From positions 10,039,731-10,103,730 of the forward strand of contig NW_024881283.1 of NCBI RefSeq assembly GCF_018691265.1: a stretch of DNA of 64,000 nt, given 5' to 3'. This document shows, one piece after another, positions 25,478-39,500 of this stretch; position 1 is the stretch's first letter; every line of letters starts with the position of its first letter. Position numbers and translations under genes: made by a program. The notes beneath the pieces are model-generated. The model had not been told where the DNA came from. It searched no databases and saw nothing but the letters and a program-made list of their open reading frames with translations. The DNA comes from Tyto alba (lineage: Eukaryota; Chordata; Aves; Strigiformes; Tytonidae).

Positions 25478-28411
25478 GTGAGTGCGACGGGGCCCGGGCC
25501 TGCCCTCTGCCGCCGCGTCCTCCGCGGCCCCTTCCTCCCTCCCACCTGGCACCGAGAGGCTCTCGGCGGCTGCGCCGCTCACCCCGGACGGGCTTTTCCC
25601 CGCACCGCGGGCCTCAGCGCGGCCCTGCGGCCTTCCTTTCCCGCCCCCCTTCCCCCCCCCCCCCCCCCCCGCCCTACCGGCAGCCGCCACATGCCGGGCG
25701 CGGCCCCCCCGCCCCCCCTTCCCCTCTCACCCTCCGACGAGGCTCGAGTGCGGCGTGGGGCGCTCCCGGGGCCGCCGCGGGCCCGGCCCGGGATGGGCCG
25801 CGTGGCTGGGTAGGGCCAGGCCTCGCGTAGCCTTCTCGCGTCCCCGGGGCTGGTTGGGCCCGGCCCGGAAAGCCGCCTTTGTCCCGCTCCGGCCCCGGGG
25901 CCGCCCTTGTCCCGCCCCGGGCCTGTCCCCGCAGATTCCTCCCCCGCCCTGGGCCTGTCCCCGGAGGTTTCCTTCACTGTCCGGGGTCACGGCCTGTGTC
26001 CGGGCCCCCCACCCTGCTCGCTGCGCCCCCTGAGGCGCTGTCCGTGCTCCCGAGGACGGGGGGTCGGGGGCGCTGGGGGGAGCGGCAGCTTGGCCGGGCT
26101 GCAGCCGCGACACCGTGAGCTGGGGCTGAGCCCCCGGCGGTGTGTGGCTCACGCACCGGCGCTCAGCACCGTCTGCTTCTCGGCGCAGCACGCTGGGTTT
26201 GTTCACTCTCGCTCCCTGCTCTGTGGCTGGTTTAAAAGTGGAGTTTGGTAGAACCTCAGGTGATGCGGTGGAATGGGCTTCACAGAGGCACGCGTGAGCT
26301 CTAAATCTTAATTTTCCCCAGGCTGACGAGAGCTTCTTTCCCTAACTCTTGTTGTTTTGGGGAGATTAACGTGTTTGAGGTTTCCAGAAGTATATTTCAA
26401 AGTCTCCACAAGGTAATTGTCACTCTAGTTGCCTCCTGAATGGCTTTCTGAGTGTGTTTATGTGCCAGGAGGTGACGTGATAAGTTTGGAGTAAGCAGTA
26501 CTCCGTGTAACAGCCCGGGGAGGCGCGGGTTCACTTCTGTGTTCGTGTGCATGAGGACTCTGTAGCTGTGGAGTGGGTGGTGGTGTGTGTGCAGCAGTGT
26601 TTCCTCGGGGCTTGTTGGAGGTGGGGTACTCTTTCTTGGTTTTAAGTACACAGTGATGTGTCTGATGCTGTGGCATAAGAACAGATTTGTTCATTGAAAT
26701 AAACAATATCTAAAATTGTTTAGAAAACGCTATAGGTTGTCTTACAGATGATGGGCGGAAGAAGAGCAGCCTTTATCTGCTGCTTCTGCAGCAGTGTCAG
26801 CACAGAGCACGTGCCTAAGAGGCTGCAGGGTCACATCAGCAAACGGACATTTTCAAGACGCTCTATCCTGAGAGCACAGACAATTAAATCATACGGTTGC
26901 TCTCTGCAAAGGTCTCTTGCAGTATTCCCTCCTGCTAGCAGCAAAGGCAGGTGGTTATGTCAGTGTTTACAGTAAGGCCGATGCGATGTTTTAGGCGTGT
27001 TCTCAATGTGCCTTTTGTGTGGACGCTGCCTTCAAGTGCTGTGGCTGAAGAGGAGAGCTGTGCTTTGGGTTTGTATTGCATAACTCGATTTCCGTTCCTT
27101 TAAAAAGATACGTTCTGTAGCTTAAGCTTTCGGATTGCCTTTATGGGAGTATATTGTAGAGACAGAAAAAAAAGTATTTAGACCCAACAGTGCCTTCTCC
27201 AGGAGTGTTCAGCAGTTGGCCTGTATACTTTGCAGGTGCCCAGCACAGAGTGAGGAAATGGCTGACTTTGAACTGTTATTTAGGCAATCTAACAGCAGGT
27301 AGGAGGATAAAATAAGGCAGTTGTAGAGAGCTGTCTAAAATGTATGTTGCACAGTTCCCCTTCAGCTGGGGCTCCTGCCCATGGAAGGAGGGAGGCACAG
27401 GGCAGCAGGCGATTGCTGACAAGGGTGCGGGAGGCTTTGCTGCCTGCTAACTCAAATGTCCACATTTTTACACCCTTTTTTATCAGGGATCAAAAGGTGA
27501 AACCTTTTACCTGCCAATTTACTGTAAAGAAACAGCTTGGCCATGGTAAGAAGGCATCTGTGGCACAGTCCACTTGGGATCTTTTCGTGGTGCTTGCTGT
27601 AGGTGCCTTGGGGCAGCAGCAGATCTCGCTGCGCTGTGTCTCGGCAGTGGCAGGCGTCTGCTGCCGTGAATCCATGCCTGTGTTCTGCCTGGAGCTCTTT
27701 GTCTGCAGAAGTCGTGCCTGTGTTTCTGCTGAGTTATGATCTGGTGTCTTCCAGCTATTTTCCTTCCTTGCTAATTCCACATCTTACTGTGAGCTCTGTA
27801 TCTCTGGAAAACATAGTTTAGCTCTTAGTGCTTCAATAACCACTGTCTGGAAAGAGGTTTCCCTGAATACTGCGATTTCAGAGCAGCCATGTGCCCTTGA
27901 CCATAACTTCTTAACTTCTGCTTCTGTTTTGACGAAAGTTTTCTTATGTGTATTGTAACTTAAATGGGTGTTCTGCTTTTAGGGTTATGATAATATAATT
28001 TATATGTCTGCTGTTTTTGACAGCTTATTTGAGACAGGAAGCTTTGAAAACTATTTTAAGAAAATAGTAATTTGGGTCAAGCTGGGCCTGTGCCCTGAGG
28101 TGTTTGAGATTGGCATGCTGAAAGCTAGTGAACACCTAACATGGTTGTTGCTATTAGAAAACAAAATCATTACATGTATAAAGCAGGTGACAATCCTTGT
28201 AAGTCAGCAAATTAATTTTTTTCTTTTTTTTACCTGCTCCCACTTTTTCTACTGTAAAAAGTCTTGCTTTGAGGGGCCTATGAAGTACTGGGCTGGACTG
28301 GTTAAGCTTGAGGATGCTTTTCATTGTAAAACCGGTGTTCCCCCTGTAGTTTTATCACTAGCTCCCTCACAGAATAGTGCAGTTTTGCCAGAAGCTTGAT
28401 TTTTAAAAAAC

Positions 28412-28432
28412 TTTTTTTTTTTTTTTTTTTTT
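28412..28432. repeat. Poly-T run, 21 bases
   Basis: A pure T run in THRAP3 intron 1, with TTTTTAAAAAAC just before it. Confidence 0.9.
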
Positions 28433-30211
28433 AGCTCACTTGGCTTTGTCTTTGCAAAATGACAGTTTGCCGTGTCAGAACTTGTTAATTGTTTAAGCAG
28501 CTACGTAGCCCTTGAACTTTTTTCCATATCTGGAAAAGTTTATAATATACAGAGCTGTGTTTAATGGCTGTGTGTGCCAGTACAGTAACGTGGTGTTTGG
28601 GTCGTATGGTTTCCTCGGAATTCCAATGGTACAGAGAGTTCTTCTGTGTGGCAGGATTCCTGCTGTATATTTAGCCATATAGTTTAGGCCACGGGCGTTG
28701 AAAGAGAGAGGAATAGTGCTGTTAATTGCAAAAGCTGTTCTGGCTCCCTGGGGAGCTTGTGCGAGCTAATCCTGCAAGGCTGTATAAACAGCTAACGGTA
28801 GGCACCGGCGTTGTGCTGGCTTACCTTGTGCTTACTGTATCCCTCGGTTGTGCTTTGCACTGACCCCTGCTCCCGTACTGGTAGGCTTGTTCAGCACACG
28901 CTCACTGCTGGGCCAGCCTGGGAGTGGGGCTTAAAACTGCTTTGTGGGTTTCTGTAATGGGTCCCAAGTGAGGAGAAGGTGTGAGAATTAGTACAAGAGC
29001 TCATCTGGTCTCCTCTGTTCCTGCTGGAGTCACGCCAAAGTGGTGCCTGGGAACAAGTAGGTGCCATTTTGTTTCTGGATGACAGGCTGGGTTTGTAGGT
29101 CCGGAGTCTCTCTTACCATAAAGGAAAATATCCTTCCTCTCTTCACAGTGAGACAGAGAATTAGCAGAGGCTGAATGATGGAGGTAGTTACTGCTACTAG
29201 GTCTGAGAAAGTTAAGAATACCTGCTTAATTTAGCTTTATCGTGTCAGAGCTATGAATAGTAAAATCATGGGATTACATTTCATGCCAGCTGAGAATTGT
29301 GTTTGCGCTGTTTCACTCCATGGTAACCGGAAGCTGTCGCGTCCATGAGAAAAAAATACTAATGGCACACAGAGATGACACCCAGCCTCGCTGCGGGAAC
29401 ACTGGAGCACTGAGTCCTTGGTGGGGGGTGTCATTTCCTACCCAAGGAAGAGTTCTCTGTTGGTGGCCTTTTTTCCTGTCAGATATGGAAGTACTTTGTA
29501 CATCCCTCCTGTTGTATGAGAATGAGGCTTCTTTGCAAAGCCCTGCTCATAGCTACTACTCATTTGATACAAGAGCAAATGGACGGCTCATAATTTAATC
29601 TCCAAATTCGTCATCTGGCCATTTTTAGCCTGTCATGATTTACAGTGTAAGGTAGCTGTACAAAACCCGAAAGAGCCCCTGCTGTAATGTGGGGGGTGCT
29701 GTAGCTTGCACAGTGAGCCAGCGTGTGTCCTCCCTACTGCTGCCTGCATTTCACTTTTACCTTTGGTTGAGTAAAGGGAAGAAAGGCAAGCTTGGCGAGT
29801 AACCCCATGGGTTTCTCTGCTCTGGGAGCACAAAAGGTGATAGCTTGGAGGGGGGTGAAGCTGAAATTCTGTTCTCAAGGGAATTGGGCTCAGTATTAAT
29901 GATGTTGATTTGTGCCTTAACATGATGTACATATGATATCTTGTGGGGGTTGTGTTCCTGATTATTTCAGACTCTGTGTAAATTATTACAGTTAATTACT
30001 CCTATAGGGCTATGGATGAGATCGGCTTCCTGAGTTAAGGATCTGTGTATGTACTGCCTGATTAGATTAAGTAATTTTGGCAGCCTTTTTTTACTGGGAA
30101 ATGGTGCTGGGATGAATGGCTAAAATCAGAATCTTTTTCTATGCTTGTAAAATGTGAAGATTTGCCAGTATCTTGGTTTGTTTAAATTGGATTTTTCTCT
30201 TTTTTACTTAG

Positions 30212-30277
30212 GTGAGAGCTCAATCGCTTCTAGTAAAGCAGTATTCAGAAATATAATTGATGGGAGATTTATACAAG
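30212..30277 (+). other. THRAP3: Possible extra THRAP3 5' UTR exon
   Basis: Sixty-six bases lie between a good acceptor (TTTTTTACTTAG) with a long pyrimidine tract and a good donor (AAG|GTATGT). It contains no useful ATG-initiated frame, so it could only add leader sequence. Support is from the splice signals alone. Confidence 0.3.
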
Positions 30278-32529
30278 GTATGTAAACACAGCACTGAAAA
30301 CTGTTCAAATAAGCTTATTTCATACATACAAGATTTCTGTGGACAAGCATTTACCTATTCCAAAGCCTAGCAAAGTGGAAGGATAGCCTGTTCTGATGGC
30401 TGGTGCTTATGATAACCCCGCGATTGTTTCTTTTTTTTTTAAAGAACACTTAATGTTATACCAAGTCATGGAAATCTTTTTCCTTGTTTTCCCCGAGGTG
30501 ATGAGATTCAAGTTAAGATAGAGATAATATTGAGAATAAATACGTGAATAGTTTTGCTTTTTGTGGCTTATAAATGGAAGTTGCCTGAGCTTGTATTTTC
30601 ATAGGTTAAATGTGTGAAGAGCAGTAATCCTTTAGGACAGTTTCTGTTTTGGCTGTAACTGTACTGTGTATTTCAGAAGATACTCCGAAGAGTCCCAGAT
30701 TCAATTGTTTTTTACATAACTTGCTGTTTCTTTGGAAGTGTAACTTCCATGTTTTTGTAAGTGCATTGTGGTCACTCTAATGAAGGAAATACTGGTGTGC
30801 AGAGTCTGCTGGTTTCCAGACTGCAGTGACCTGAGAGGGTTGAAAACTTCACTGGAGGTCACAGTTTATGCTTCCATTGCTGTGTGGGGAGTAGCACGAT
30901 AACTTCAATTATGCACAAGTTTTAATTATTTTGATTAACTGATTTGTGAGTAGTTTTCTTATGTAAGTTGGACCATTTCTTTGTTCCCTTGGGGGTTCTG
31001 AAACTACAGGCACAAGGATTCACAGACCCCCAGCAGTTTTGACAAGGGTTCAGTTCATATCCAAAACCTGCTTAAAATAGTAGGGCTGCACTGTGAAGAA
31101 GCCATTAGTTTTGAGAAAGATCTGATTTTTCTGCTTGTCTGCAGGTTGTTTAGGTTGGAAGCAAAAAGCTGATGAAATTTTCATTTGTGTTTTGTTTTTG
31201 TTTTGTTTTTTTTTTTCCCCTATTATGGTTGTTTTTCTTCCGCATTTAACAGAAAGTCCAGCTGCCTGGCTTTTGTAACAAAACCATCCAGGTTATTAAT
31301 CAGCATTTTCTTGGATTTGTTTTCTTTGAGCTCCCTGCCACTAAACTATCTGAATAACAACATAACACTTTCTAAACTTAAAGATATATAAAATATTTTT
31401 TTATCAAGTAATTAGTGTCAGAATTCAAGTCACTGATTGGTGTTTATAGCTGGTCAGATTGTTCGGAAAGGGCTTGTTCAGCACTGCAATCTGCAGAATC
31501 AGTTCTTTTGGAAGAACCTGTAAATAGCCTTCCAACCATTCTATAAAACCTGCTTCTAATTATCTGAAACCAGGGCTGGAGCTCAATATTAAACTTCTTT
31601 AGGGATTAGTTTAATTGTGCTTGAAGGAAAAAATCTTAATTTTGAAAGCATATAAACTAGACAGAAATTGGAACTGCTGTTGACAAACCAGTGCTTCTCT
31701 TGCCATGGCAGAATAATCTGAACGTTTTTTCCCCAAAGCGTGTTTGGTATGTCTTAAAGTAGAACACACGGTTTTGGTTTGGGTTTTTTGTTGTTTTAGT
31801 TTTTAACAGTGTTGTTCAGGAAAGTTTTTGTTGTGAAGGTTGGTAGGTGTAGTTGTAGGCTTTATTTTAACTTGTGTCATTAATCTCCTGAAAACATACA
31901 CTGGATACTTGATCTGGAAAGAGGAATTGTTCTGCTTTATGTTACCCTAATGAAATTTGAACTGGATGATTAGAAATAGCATTTTAATTTGCAGTCCACC
32001 AGTCTGGCAGTGAGAGCTATGCAGGTGGCTCTTTTTTCTTCCCCGTAAGTGTTCTGTTGATATCAAGAACACACTTAATTTTTGATACAAGACCAAACCT
32101 TAGCTTGAAAAGGAAGAATCAAGTAGAAAGGGAGATTAGTCTTTGATTTCTGAACTAGCAAAGCCAGTGTGTGCCTTCTGTGCTCTGTATGTTGCTGCTG
32201 GAGCTTCCAGTGTGCTCTGACATGTAGATAGCTGCAACTTTTTTTTCCACTTCAAGTAAGTTCATAGAAAAATCTCGTGCAGCTGCAGTACAAAGCTTGC
32301 CGGGAAATAGATTTTACATAGCTGTCATGCATAGCAAGGTTAATCTGTCACGCTTCTGGACTGCTCTTTTAGAACAGAAGCTTTAATTCACTTCAGTATA
32401 TTGATGGTTGTCAAACTTCACTGATGTAGGAATGTTACTTTCAACTTCTAGGCTAATGTAGGAATTTGTGATAGTTAAGCTGCTATGGTCATTATTTTGA
32501 TTTGCTCTTTGATAAAACTGGTAGGTCTG

Positions 32530-32766
32530 GGAGCTGCTGGGGAGGAGCAGGCGTTGAGTGTCTTTGTGCTAGCCCCGGTTGGGTGGAAGGGAGGCGGGTT
32601 TTGGGGTGTGCTCTGGCCGTGCCCCTCTGCGTGAGCTGCCAGCGTGCCGCCGTCCCCGCGGCAGCCTCAGCAGGTGCAAGCGCAGGGTCCTGCTTGGACT
32701 GCACATCTCCCCAGGGAATGAATGCACGGTACGTAAAGCATCCTTTTGGGGCACTTGCTGCAGGGG

Positions 32767-32797
<31 letters not shown>
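32530..32797 (+). other. GC-rich island ending in a 31-A tract within THRAP3 intron 1
   Basis: A GC-rich block of about 235 bases stands in AT-rich intron and runs directly into A(31) at 32767-32797. That layout resembles a retrotransposed transcript. I see no AATAAA before the A run and no clear target-site duplication, and the encoded frames match nothing I recognise. Confidence 0.3.
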
Positions 32798-32801
<4 letters not shown>

Positions 32802-33730
32802 TCTTCTATTTGCCAGGTACATGTCTAGTAGCAGAGATTGCTCTGATTTGACACTGGTGTCAGGCTGCATTTACTGCGTGTATTGAGCTGGAGTGCAAGA
32901 GGCAGTCCTGAGACCAAATTGTTACAGTTCTGTGTGTTTTTACATGGGCCCAGCTGCTCGTGTTTGGCTTACTTAACCAATTTGTTCACCTCCGTGTTAC
33001 TGGGTATTTAAGTAGCAATTTGGTATTGGACATAGTGCAGCTCTCGCTCTGTAGGTAGATAAACTAAAACAAGATCATACTGAAATTAATTTTAAAGATG
33101 CTGACAGTTCTTAGTTGTGTTTTATTTGACACTTTCTATTTCCTGTAGTTTGTCATTCTATCTCAACTAACGCTTGGCACTTCTTAACAGCACTATTCTT
33201 ACCCAAGTCTTTGGACATATCTACAATTCCACCTACCTCCTCTGCTTCTCTGGGAGGCGGGTGAATTGAAATGCACAGAAGTGGTGATTTTTATAGGATT
33301 GGGAATTACAAGACCATGTATAGGACTGGATTTTTATTTGCTTGGTAAGATTTTCGGCCTCTGTTAGGCCTGGATTTAGGTCATTACTATTGTTTTAAAT
33401 TTATAAATAGCTAATTTCTTATTTTCAGTGCTTTCAAAAAGAACACAGTGCTGACATTTCTGTTCGTGTCAGCATTTTCCAGTACCTTTGATATCTTTGT
33501 AGAGTACAAATTGGGATATAGGGTCAATCAGCAATAAGTAATTTTTATCTTCTGGGATTTTAAGCTGCAAAGAGTCAGTTTCTTGACTAGGACAAAGGCT
33601 GCCACGGCTTAAATTGATGTAAGCCTTACAGGTGTCTTATCCAAATGTTAAAAAGCTTGTTTTGTGGGAAATTAAACTAGGCTTTTTTATTATGTAGTTC
33701 TGTGACTTTTTTTATAAGTGTGGTGTGTTT

Positions 33731-33731
<1 letters not shown>

Positions 33732-33763
<32 letters not shown>
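33732..33763. repeat. Poly-T run, 32 bases
   Basis: A pure T run in THRAP3 intron 1. Confidence 0.9.
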
Positions 33764-33765
<2 letters not shown>

Positions 33766-36489
33766 TGGTTGCTGTTGCCTTATTATACAGACTACATTTT
33801 ATAAGATGTTTTGTAGAAATTCTTTTTAGAATTAACTAATCTTTGGGTTTTGGAGTTCAGGATTATGAATTGTAGAGCTGGCTGAAGGATAAATAATTTT
33901 TCTTTGGTTTCTTGATAATGAGGGCTGTTGTGAGCAAATAAAGTAGCAGTTCAGTGTTTCTCCCAAACTGAATGTTTGGGCGAGTGGACACTAATGGGTG
34001 ACAAGATGCTCAGGCAGAAATATTTTCCCTAATGAGATGCTATCTTGTTCCCTTTGGGTTTTACAGCAAAATAAACTGTAACACTTTCATTAGATGCTGG
34101 CTAGAAAGGAACAAGTCAATTTCTGTTTTCCTACCACAGTTACATAGAGCTTTCTACAAATGCTTTTACAAAATATTTAACATTTGCAATTTAATGTTTT
34201 GTAAACACTGTGTAATAAACTGAAACTATTGTAACAAGTTTTGCAGTGCTGTGTACACTTCTAAGGTATGTACATAAGCAGTTTCACTTGTTTCCAAATG
34301 CTCTTGGTGTTTATGTTCAGTGTGTTATAGACAGATATGAAGACAAATAACCTGCTACTTTTGGTGGAGACATATCTGCTGTTTTTCTCTCTAAGCTGGC
34401 AAATTGTGGTGCTACGTGATACAGCAATCATCGATGACATGCTTGAGATGGAGTGATTTCAGCTGTAACATTTTGTTAGATGGCTTTTCTGTACCAGGGC
34501 CATGGTGGTTCTGTTCTGCTTTAACATCTGTGAAAGGTCTGAAATACTGCTTGAAAAACTTCAAAAAAAAAAAAAGGAGTGGAAGATGGAAAGAGACAGT
34601 CATAAAGTAATACAGGCCAGTTGGAAACAGGAAACAAATTCCTGGAAAAAGGCATTGTGAAAACTAGAAATGTTCTTCATTTGACCCATGTCTTGGCATA
34701 TAGAAACGTTCTTTACAGTGTTCTGGAATAAGAGACTCCTGGACTATGATTTCTGCTTCAGCAGAGAGCGTTGAGCACGTTTCCTGCTTTCCTTTCCATA
34801 TCTGGAAGAAAGGTTAGCTGTTCTTGCTTGTTGTGTGTTGTCTTGATTCATCTTTTTTGTAGCAGTACTCTAAATATGAGAACAGTTTTCTTTTACAAAA
34901 GAGAATTCAGCCAGCTTTTTATCTGGATGATAAAAACACACAGGTGTGTGCAGTGGATCGTACCAGAAGTTTGTGGTAATGTTGGTGTTTGGGGAATAGG
35001 TGAAAAAAAAACAAACAAAACCCAAGTGTTTTATCAAGAAGCAAGAAAGAATGGTTATGGCAGGTGTGGGTTTTTGTTTTGCTTTGTTTTGTTTTTGTTT
35101 GTTTGTTTTTTTTTTTTACTTTCTGGTAGCCACTGTGAAAAGCTGAATGTCAAAGGTCTTTGTAAGGTAAAGTCAAGATTTCTTCTTCACGGACATTTAG
35201 ACAGACAGACATAACAGTAAAAAAAAGATGAAAAAAGTCCATGGTGTGAAAAAAGCCAAATAAAGAATATCAAAGATTGGTAAGCATGATTTAGAAAACA
35301 CTAAACCTTGCAATACAACCTGCCCTCTTGGGTGAGAATAGGATTTAATCACTGTTTCAGAGAAAGTATAATCTTCAAGTAATCTTAAAACCTTTTTTCA
35401 GTGGAGTAAACAGAAGAAATGAATAGCTTTAAACAAGTTTATTTTATGGTTGAACGCCGAGTAAATGACATTCTTGCTGTTAGATCAGAGGTTTAATAAC
35501 ATGGAGTAATTTATGAGGTTGTGTTTACTGTTCTTTTCTTTTTTAAAACTTACACCCCTCTAGCAGTGCATGGAAGGATACTGAAATGTAATTGTAGACC
35601 TGTCAAAACAGCTCACAGTGGACTGGTGGCACCCTTTGAAGACGGCGATATGCTGATGGATGAATTTGTCAGGAAAACAATTGTTTCTCTTGGCTTGTGG
35701 ATTCTCTTTAACAATATGGGAAAATCCTTAGTCCTGAATCCAGTAAGACCATACAAATGAGCTGAGAGAAATTACTTCAGTACGGCTGTACAGATGTAAT
35801 GGCAGCAATTAGTATGTATATAACAGAGATGGGATGGGGGGCAGGGGAGGTGGAGGAAGGAAGGAAGAAGCAGACTTAAAATTTTGAAAGCTTGAATAAC
35901 TGTTTTAAAAACTACGTTCTTCGTAAAAGTTTTCACTGTCCGCGCTCTCTTGAAGTACTTAAGGTATGATGTTTTGGGTACAGCACTGGATGGTAGCTTA
36001 AGGAAGCTAGACTCCTGTTGATCATTGGTTGCAGAAAGTACAGCAGTGTACATATGAAGATGGTTCAATGTATTGTCTTCTCATTTCAGGTTTGCTTCCT
36101 GATTTCATAATTGACAGAGCTGAGACGGTGAAACCTGACTGTTGAAGGGTGCAAAGTGAACCTGCTCAAGCAGGTAGGCACGTAACAGAAAATAAAATCT
36201 TCAAAAGTGGTAAAACTGCCTGTCTTGGGATTTGGAATGTAGCTGCTTATATCCCTTCTGTCCTGATCATACTGCAAGTTAAAACTGCATCAGCTGAATT
36301 ATTTTTTCATTGTTAATGTTGCTGTGCAAAAAGGCCTATACAGGTTTTGAAGAAAAAACTCAAATTCATGTCTTGCAATGTTTTGACTTGTCCTTCCAAA
36401 TAGCTGGTAAATATAAGGGGAAAATAGAACAATTTTGTGAAATAATCTTGGATGTCCTGGAAGAAGTAGTACCTACTGGTTTTGTTGTG

Positions 36490-36540
36490 TTTTTTTTTTT
36501 TTTTTTTTTTTTTTTGTTTTGTTTTGTTTTGTTTTTGTTT
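36490..36540. repeat. Poly-T run (26 bases) followed by (TTTTG)n
   Basis: T(26) at 36490-36515 passes into GTTTTGTTTTGTTTTG-type units. A similar TTTTG/TTTG tract lies at about 35070-35115. Confidence 0.85.
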
Positions 36541-39500
36541 TTTTTTAATGCTGTGTTGAATGACTTATACTGTGGTTGGTGACATCTGAGAGAAAAGGAC
36601 TGCTTCCTCTTATTCTATCTTAATTGGCCAGATTATTAAATGTCATACTGATCTAAACTGTTAAGTCCCCATATTCCGTATGTGTCCCATCCCCCCACCC
36701 CAAACATTTGTTCTTTTGCTGAAGCGTTGCAGTGATTTCAGTCAGTGGCCATAAAGGTTCTCCTTAACTAGTTGGAATAATTAAATTCCGAATCTGTGGT
36801 AGCTAGTGGAAGTGTACAGCAGTAAGAGACTCTTGACAGTGCCTTTTTTTCAGTGCTGTGGAGGAGAGTTGAGATGTTCTTTTGAATTCTGTCAGGAGAC
36901 TTAAACCAGGTAACATATTAACTTTTCTGGCACTGTTTCATGACAAAAGGTTGTCTTCTGGGCAAAGTTCATTGTGGTGGGTTAGTAGGAGCATTTGCTC
37001 CTCCATTGTGCTCACCTCTGAGTCATATGATGGGTTGCTGTGAGGATTTAGAAATGAAGAAGGCAAACTTTGCTTCTTGAAATAGCCTCCAAATTTTAGG
37101 AAACACTTACTTTGAGAGTGAGAGGCTTCTAGACTGTTGTTTTTCCATCTCAAACCCCGCCCCCCCTTATTTGTCAGTAGGGCTCATATGAATGGGGTCA
37201 CAGAATTGGTCTGGATTAAATATATTTTTGTAAAACAGAACATCTCTAATCTCTGTTGTGACATGGATTAAGTTTGGAATGTAGATGAATAATTCATTGT
37301 ATTGGCAGGATGGGAACTTTCTACATGGGCCTTGTTGCTAAGATAGTAACTAGTCAAACTGCATGTCAACAAATATCTTCAGAGACATCTGTGTTAATTT
37401 TTGTTCTAGTTTCTTAAGAAGTAGAAGTGGATCTCTGCAGAAAACCATCCACAGAAGTTACCGTTGAACCTCAGAGGGTTGACTCTAGCCTTTGTTTTCA
37501 ATTGGTAGATGACTTGAGTTGCCTGCAATTCACAGGATGGGTCCTAGTTGGATAAGATACTTAGAAACAAGGGTTTTATTGCTTTTTCTTTGTAGATGTT
37601 AAATATTTGGAACAGTTTTATAAAGACAAAAGTCTTGTAGTTCTTGACCAGAACTCATTCTCTGCTGCATTAGCCTTCTTTGTAAGAGTATTCGCTTTCT
37701 GAATGGCAATACTTGTAGTGTGGCAAAAAAAAAGAAAAAAAAGTTAAAGCAGCTCAAGAACTTCCAGGATGAAGTAGCTTGTATAAATATTAGTAAAATT
37801 ACATGCAGAACTGATCAGCTTGTGTTGCCTGCTTTCCTTCTCAGTAAACAGGTTTGAAGAGTTCCAGATGGGGAATCTTTGATGCCAAGAAGGGGATATA
37901 AGTAACATGGCAATGTTCTCCTGTGAGAAATCACATTCACTTAAGTTCCTGATTGCTGTCAAATTCCTCTGCAGCTCAAGCAAACCTGCCTTTACTTTCC
38001 ATAAACTGTGCAAGAAGGATTCAGAACAGTTTACTCCAATAATAGATGTTTGCCAGTTTGAATCGTGCTGTTCAGTGAAACTTTGGCTGTTGCTCGTTTT
38101 CAGACAGGGCTGAACTTTGAACCTTTGAGTTGGTGGTACTCACAGCACGTGGGAATCTGCAGGTGTACATGCTTTCTGCAGAAGTGTCCATGTTTCTTAC
38201 AATAAGAATCTAAAAAAATTATAGTGCTTAATAATTTGCATTGGCAGTGTACTTTTTGGCAGAGTAAACAGCTAGCTGTTAGATTGGCCATTTTCTTTAC
38301 TGACCAACTTCAGTGATTTCAGATCTGGCTTGCAGTAAATGTAACTAATTTTAAATCTGTGGTGAGAGTGAATGTAGCAAACTACTTGGGAGTACAAATT
38401 ACTTCTTCAGACTTGGTGTGTGTTGGATTAGGAGGTATGTTATATGGTGTAGATTCATGACAGATAAACAAGCTGTCAAGTGTCTGTTTCCCAGTAGGAT
38501 AATAACTTCCCAGAACTTTTAAACTCAGCACACTCAGGATCGGTGCTGATATTTTTGTATGTGAATCTGCTACTTGGGAAGATCTGCTGGACAGCTTATA
38601 ACTGGGTCTTCAGAAAAGACAAACCAAAAACCACTTTTGAAAATTCCTGGCAGTGTTTCCGGGAGTGCATGCCCTCCAGATGTGTGCAGTCACGCTCGTC
38701 TCTGCTGGGAGATGAGACCTGCAGCAGGGATCAGCCGTGTCCCTTTCGAGGTAGAGCTGGAGCCGGTGTCGTGGGAGGGCAGTTCTGCAGCTGTAAGCAG
38801 GAAGGAAATGTGACCTCTGGCAGAGCATACTGCTAAGGACAAGTCTCCATAGCACTGTGTAAATGCTTCTACTTCAGTCCCCACTCAGGACCAGACACAT
38901 TTTCCCTTCCAGTGTTTCAAAAAGCAGCACCGCTCTGTGAGGCTGTGTGCGCTTTGGGTGCGCAGCACCATGTTCAGTGGAAAAATTGAAATGGTAGGGT
39001 AAGTGAGCAGCCACAGCTGCTTTCACAGTTTGCCTTTGCTTCATTGACAGGCATTTCTTTCTTGAAAATTGGAGTAATCATTAGGATGTTTTATTGCTTA
39101 CCTGCTGAACACATTTTATCTGAGTTGGTCATTAATTCTTAGAACAACTAAATGTGAAGCACAATAAGCTTACAACTGCAGTGTTAACACAGGGGAGCTG
39201 AAATTGCTCCAATATTTAGTTTGTTTAACCTTTTGAGTGCTGATATTGCATAGCAACTCAGTTGCTGTTCTAGTAGGAGTTACCTCACATATTAGGAATG
39301 AATCAACTTTAAAAATATTGACAAAGATAAAAAAAACCTTCTAAGACAGAGGTTTTGGCACACATCACACATACCAAACTAACGTTTGGCAAGTAAGTTT
39401 TGTGGCTCAAAGTAAAATATGAAGACTCTTAAACAGCTTAAAGGGATACTTCTAAAATTTATTTTGAGGCTTTCTCAGGACTTACTGAGAGTTACTGCTG

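Noticed and set aside
27344..27739. A 131-codon + frame in THRAP3 intron 1
   Set aside because: It has no recognisable domain, no flanking splice pair that joins THRAP3 in frame, and is intronic.
31500..31560. Possible CR1 repeat tail (CCTTCCAACCATTCTAT)
   Set aside because: Only a short resemblance to a CR1 3' end, without flanking CR1 sequence or terminal repeats. It may be chance.
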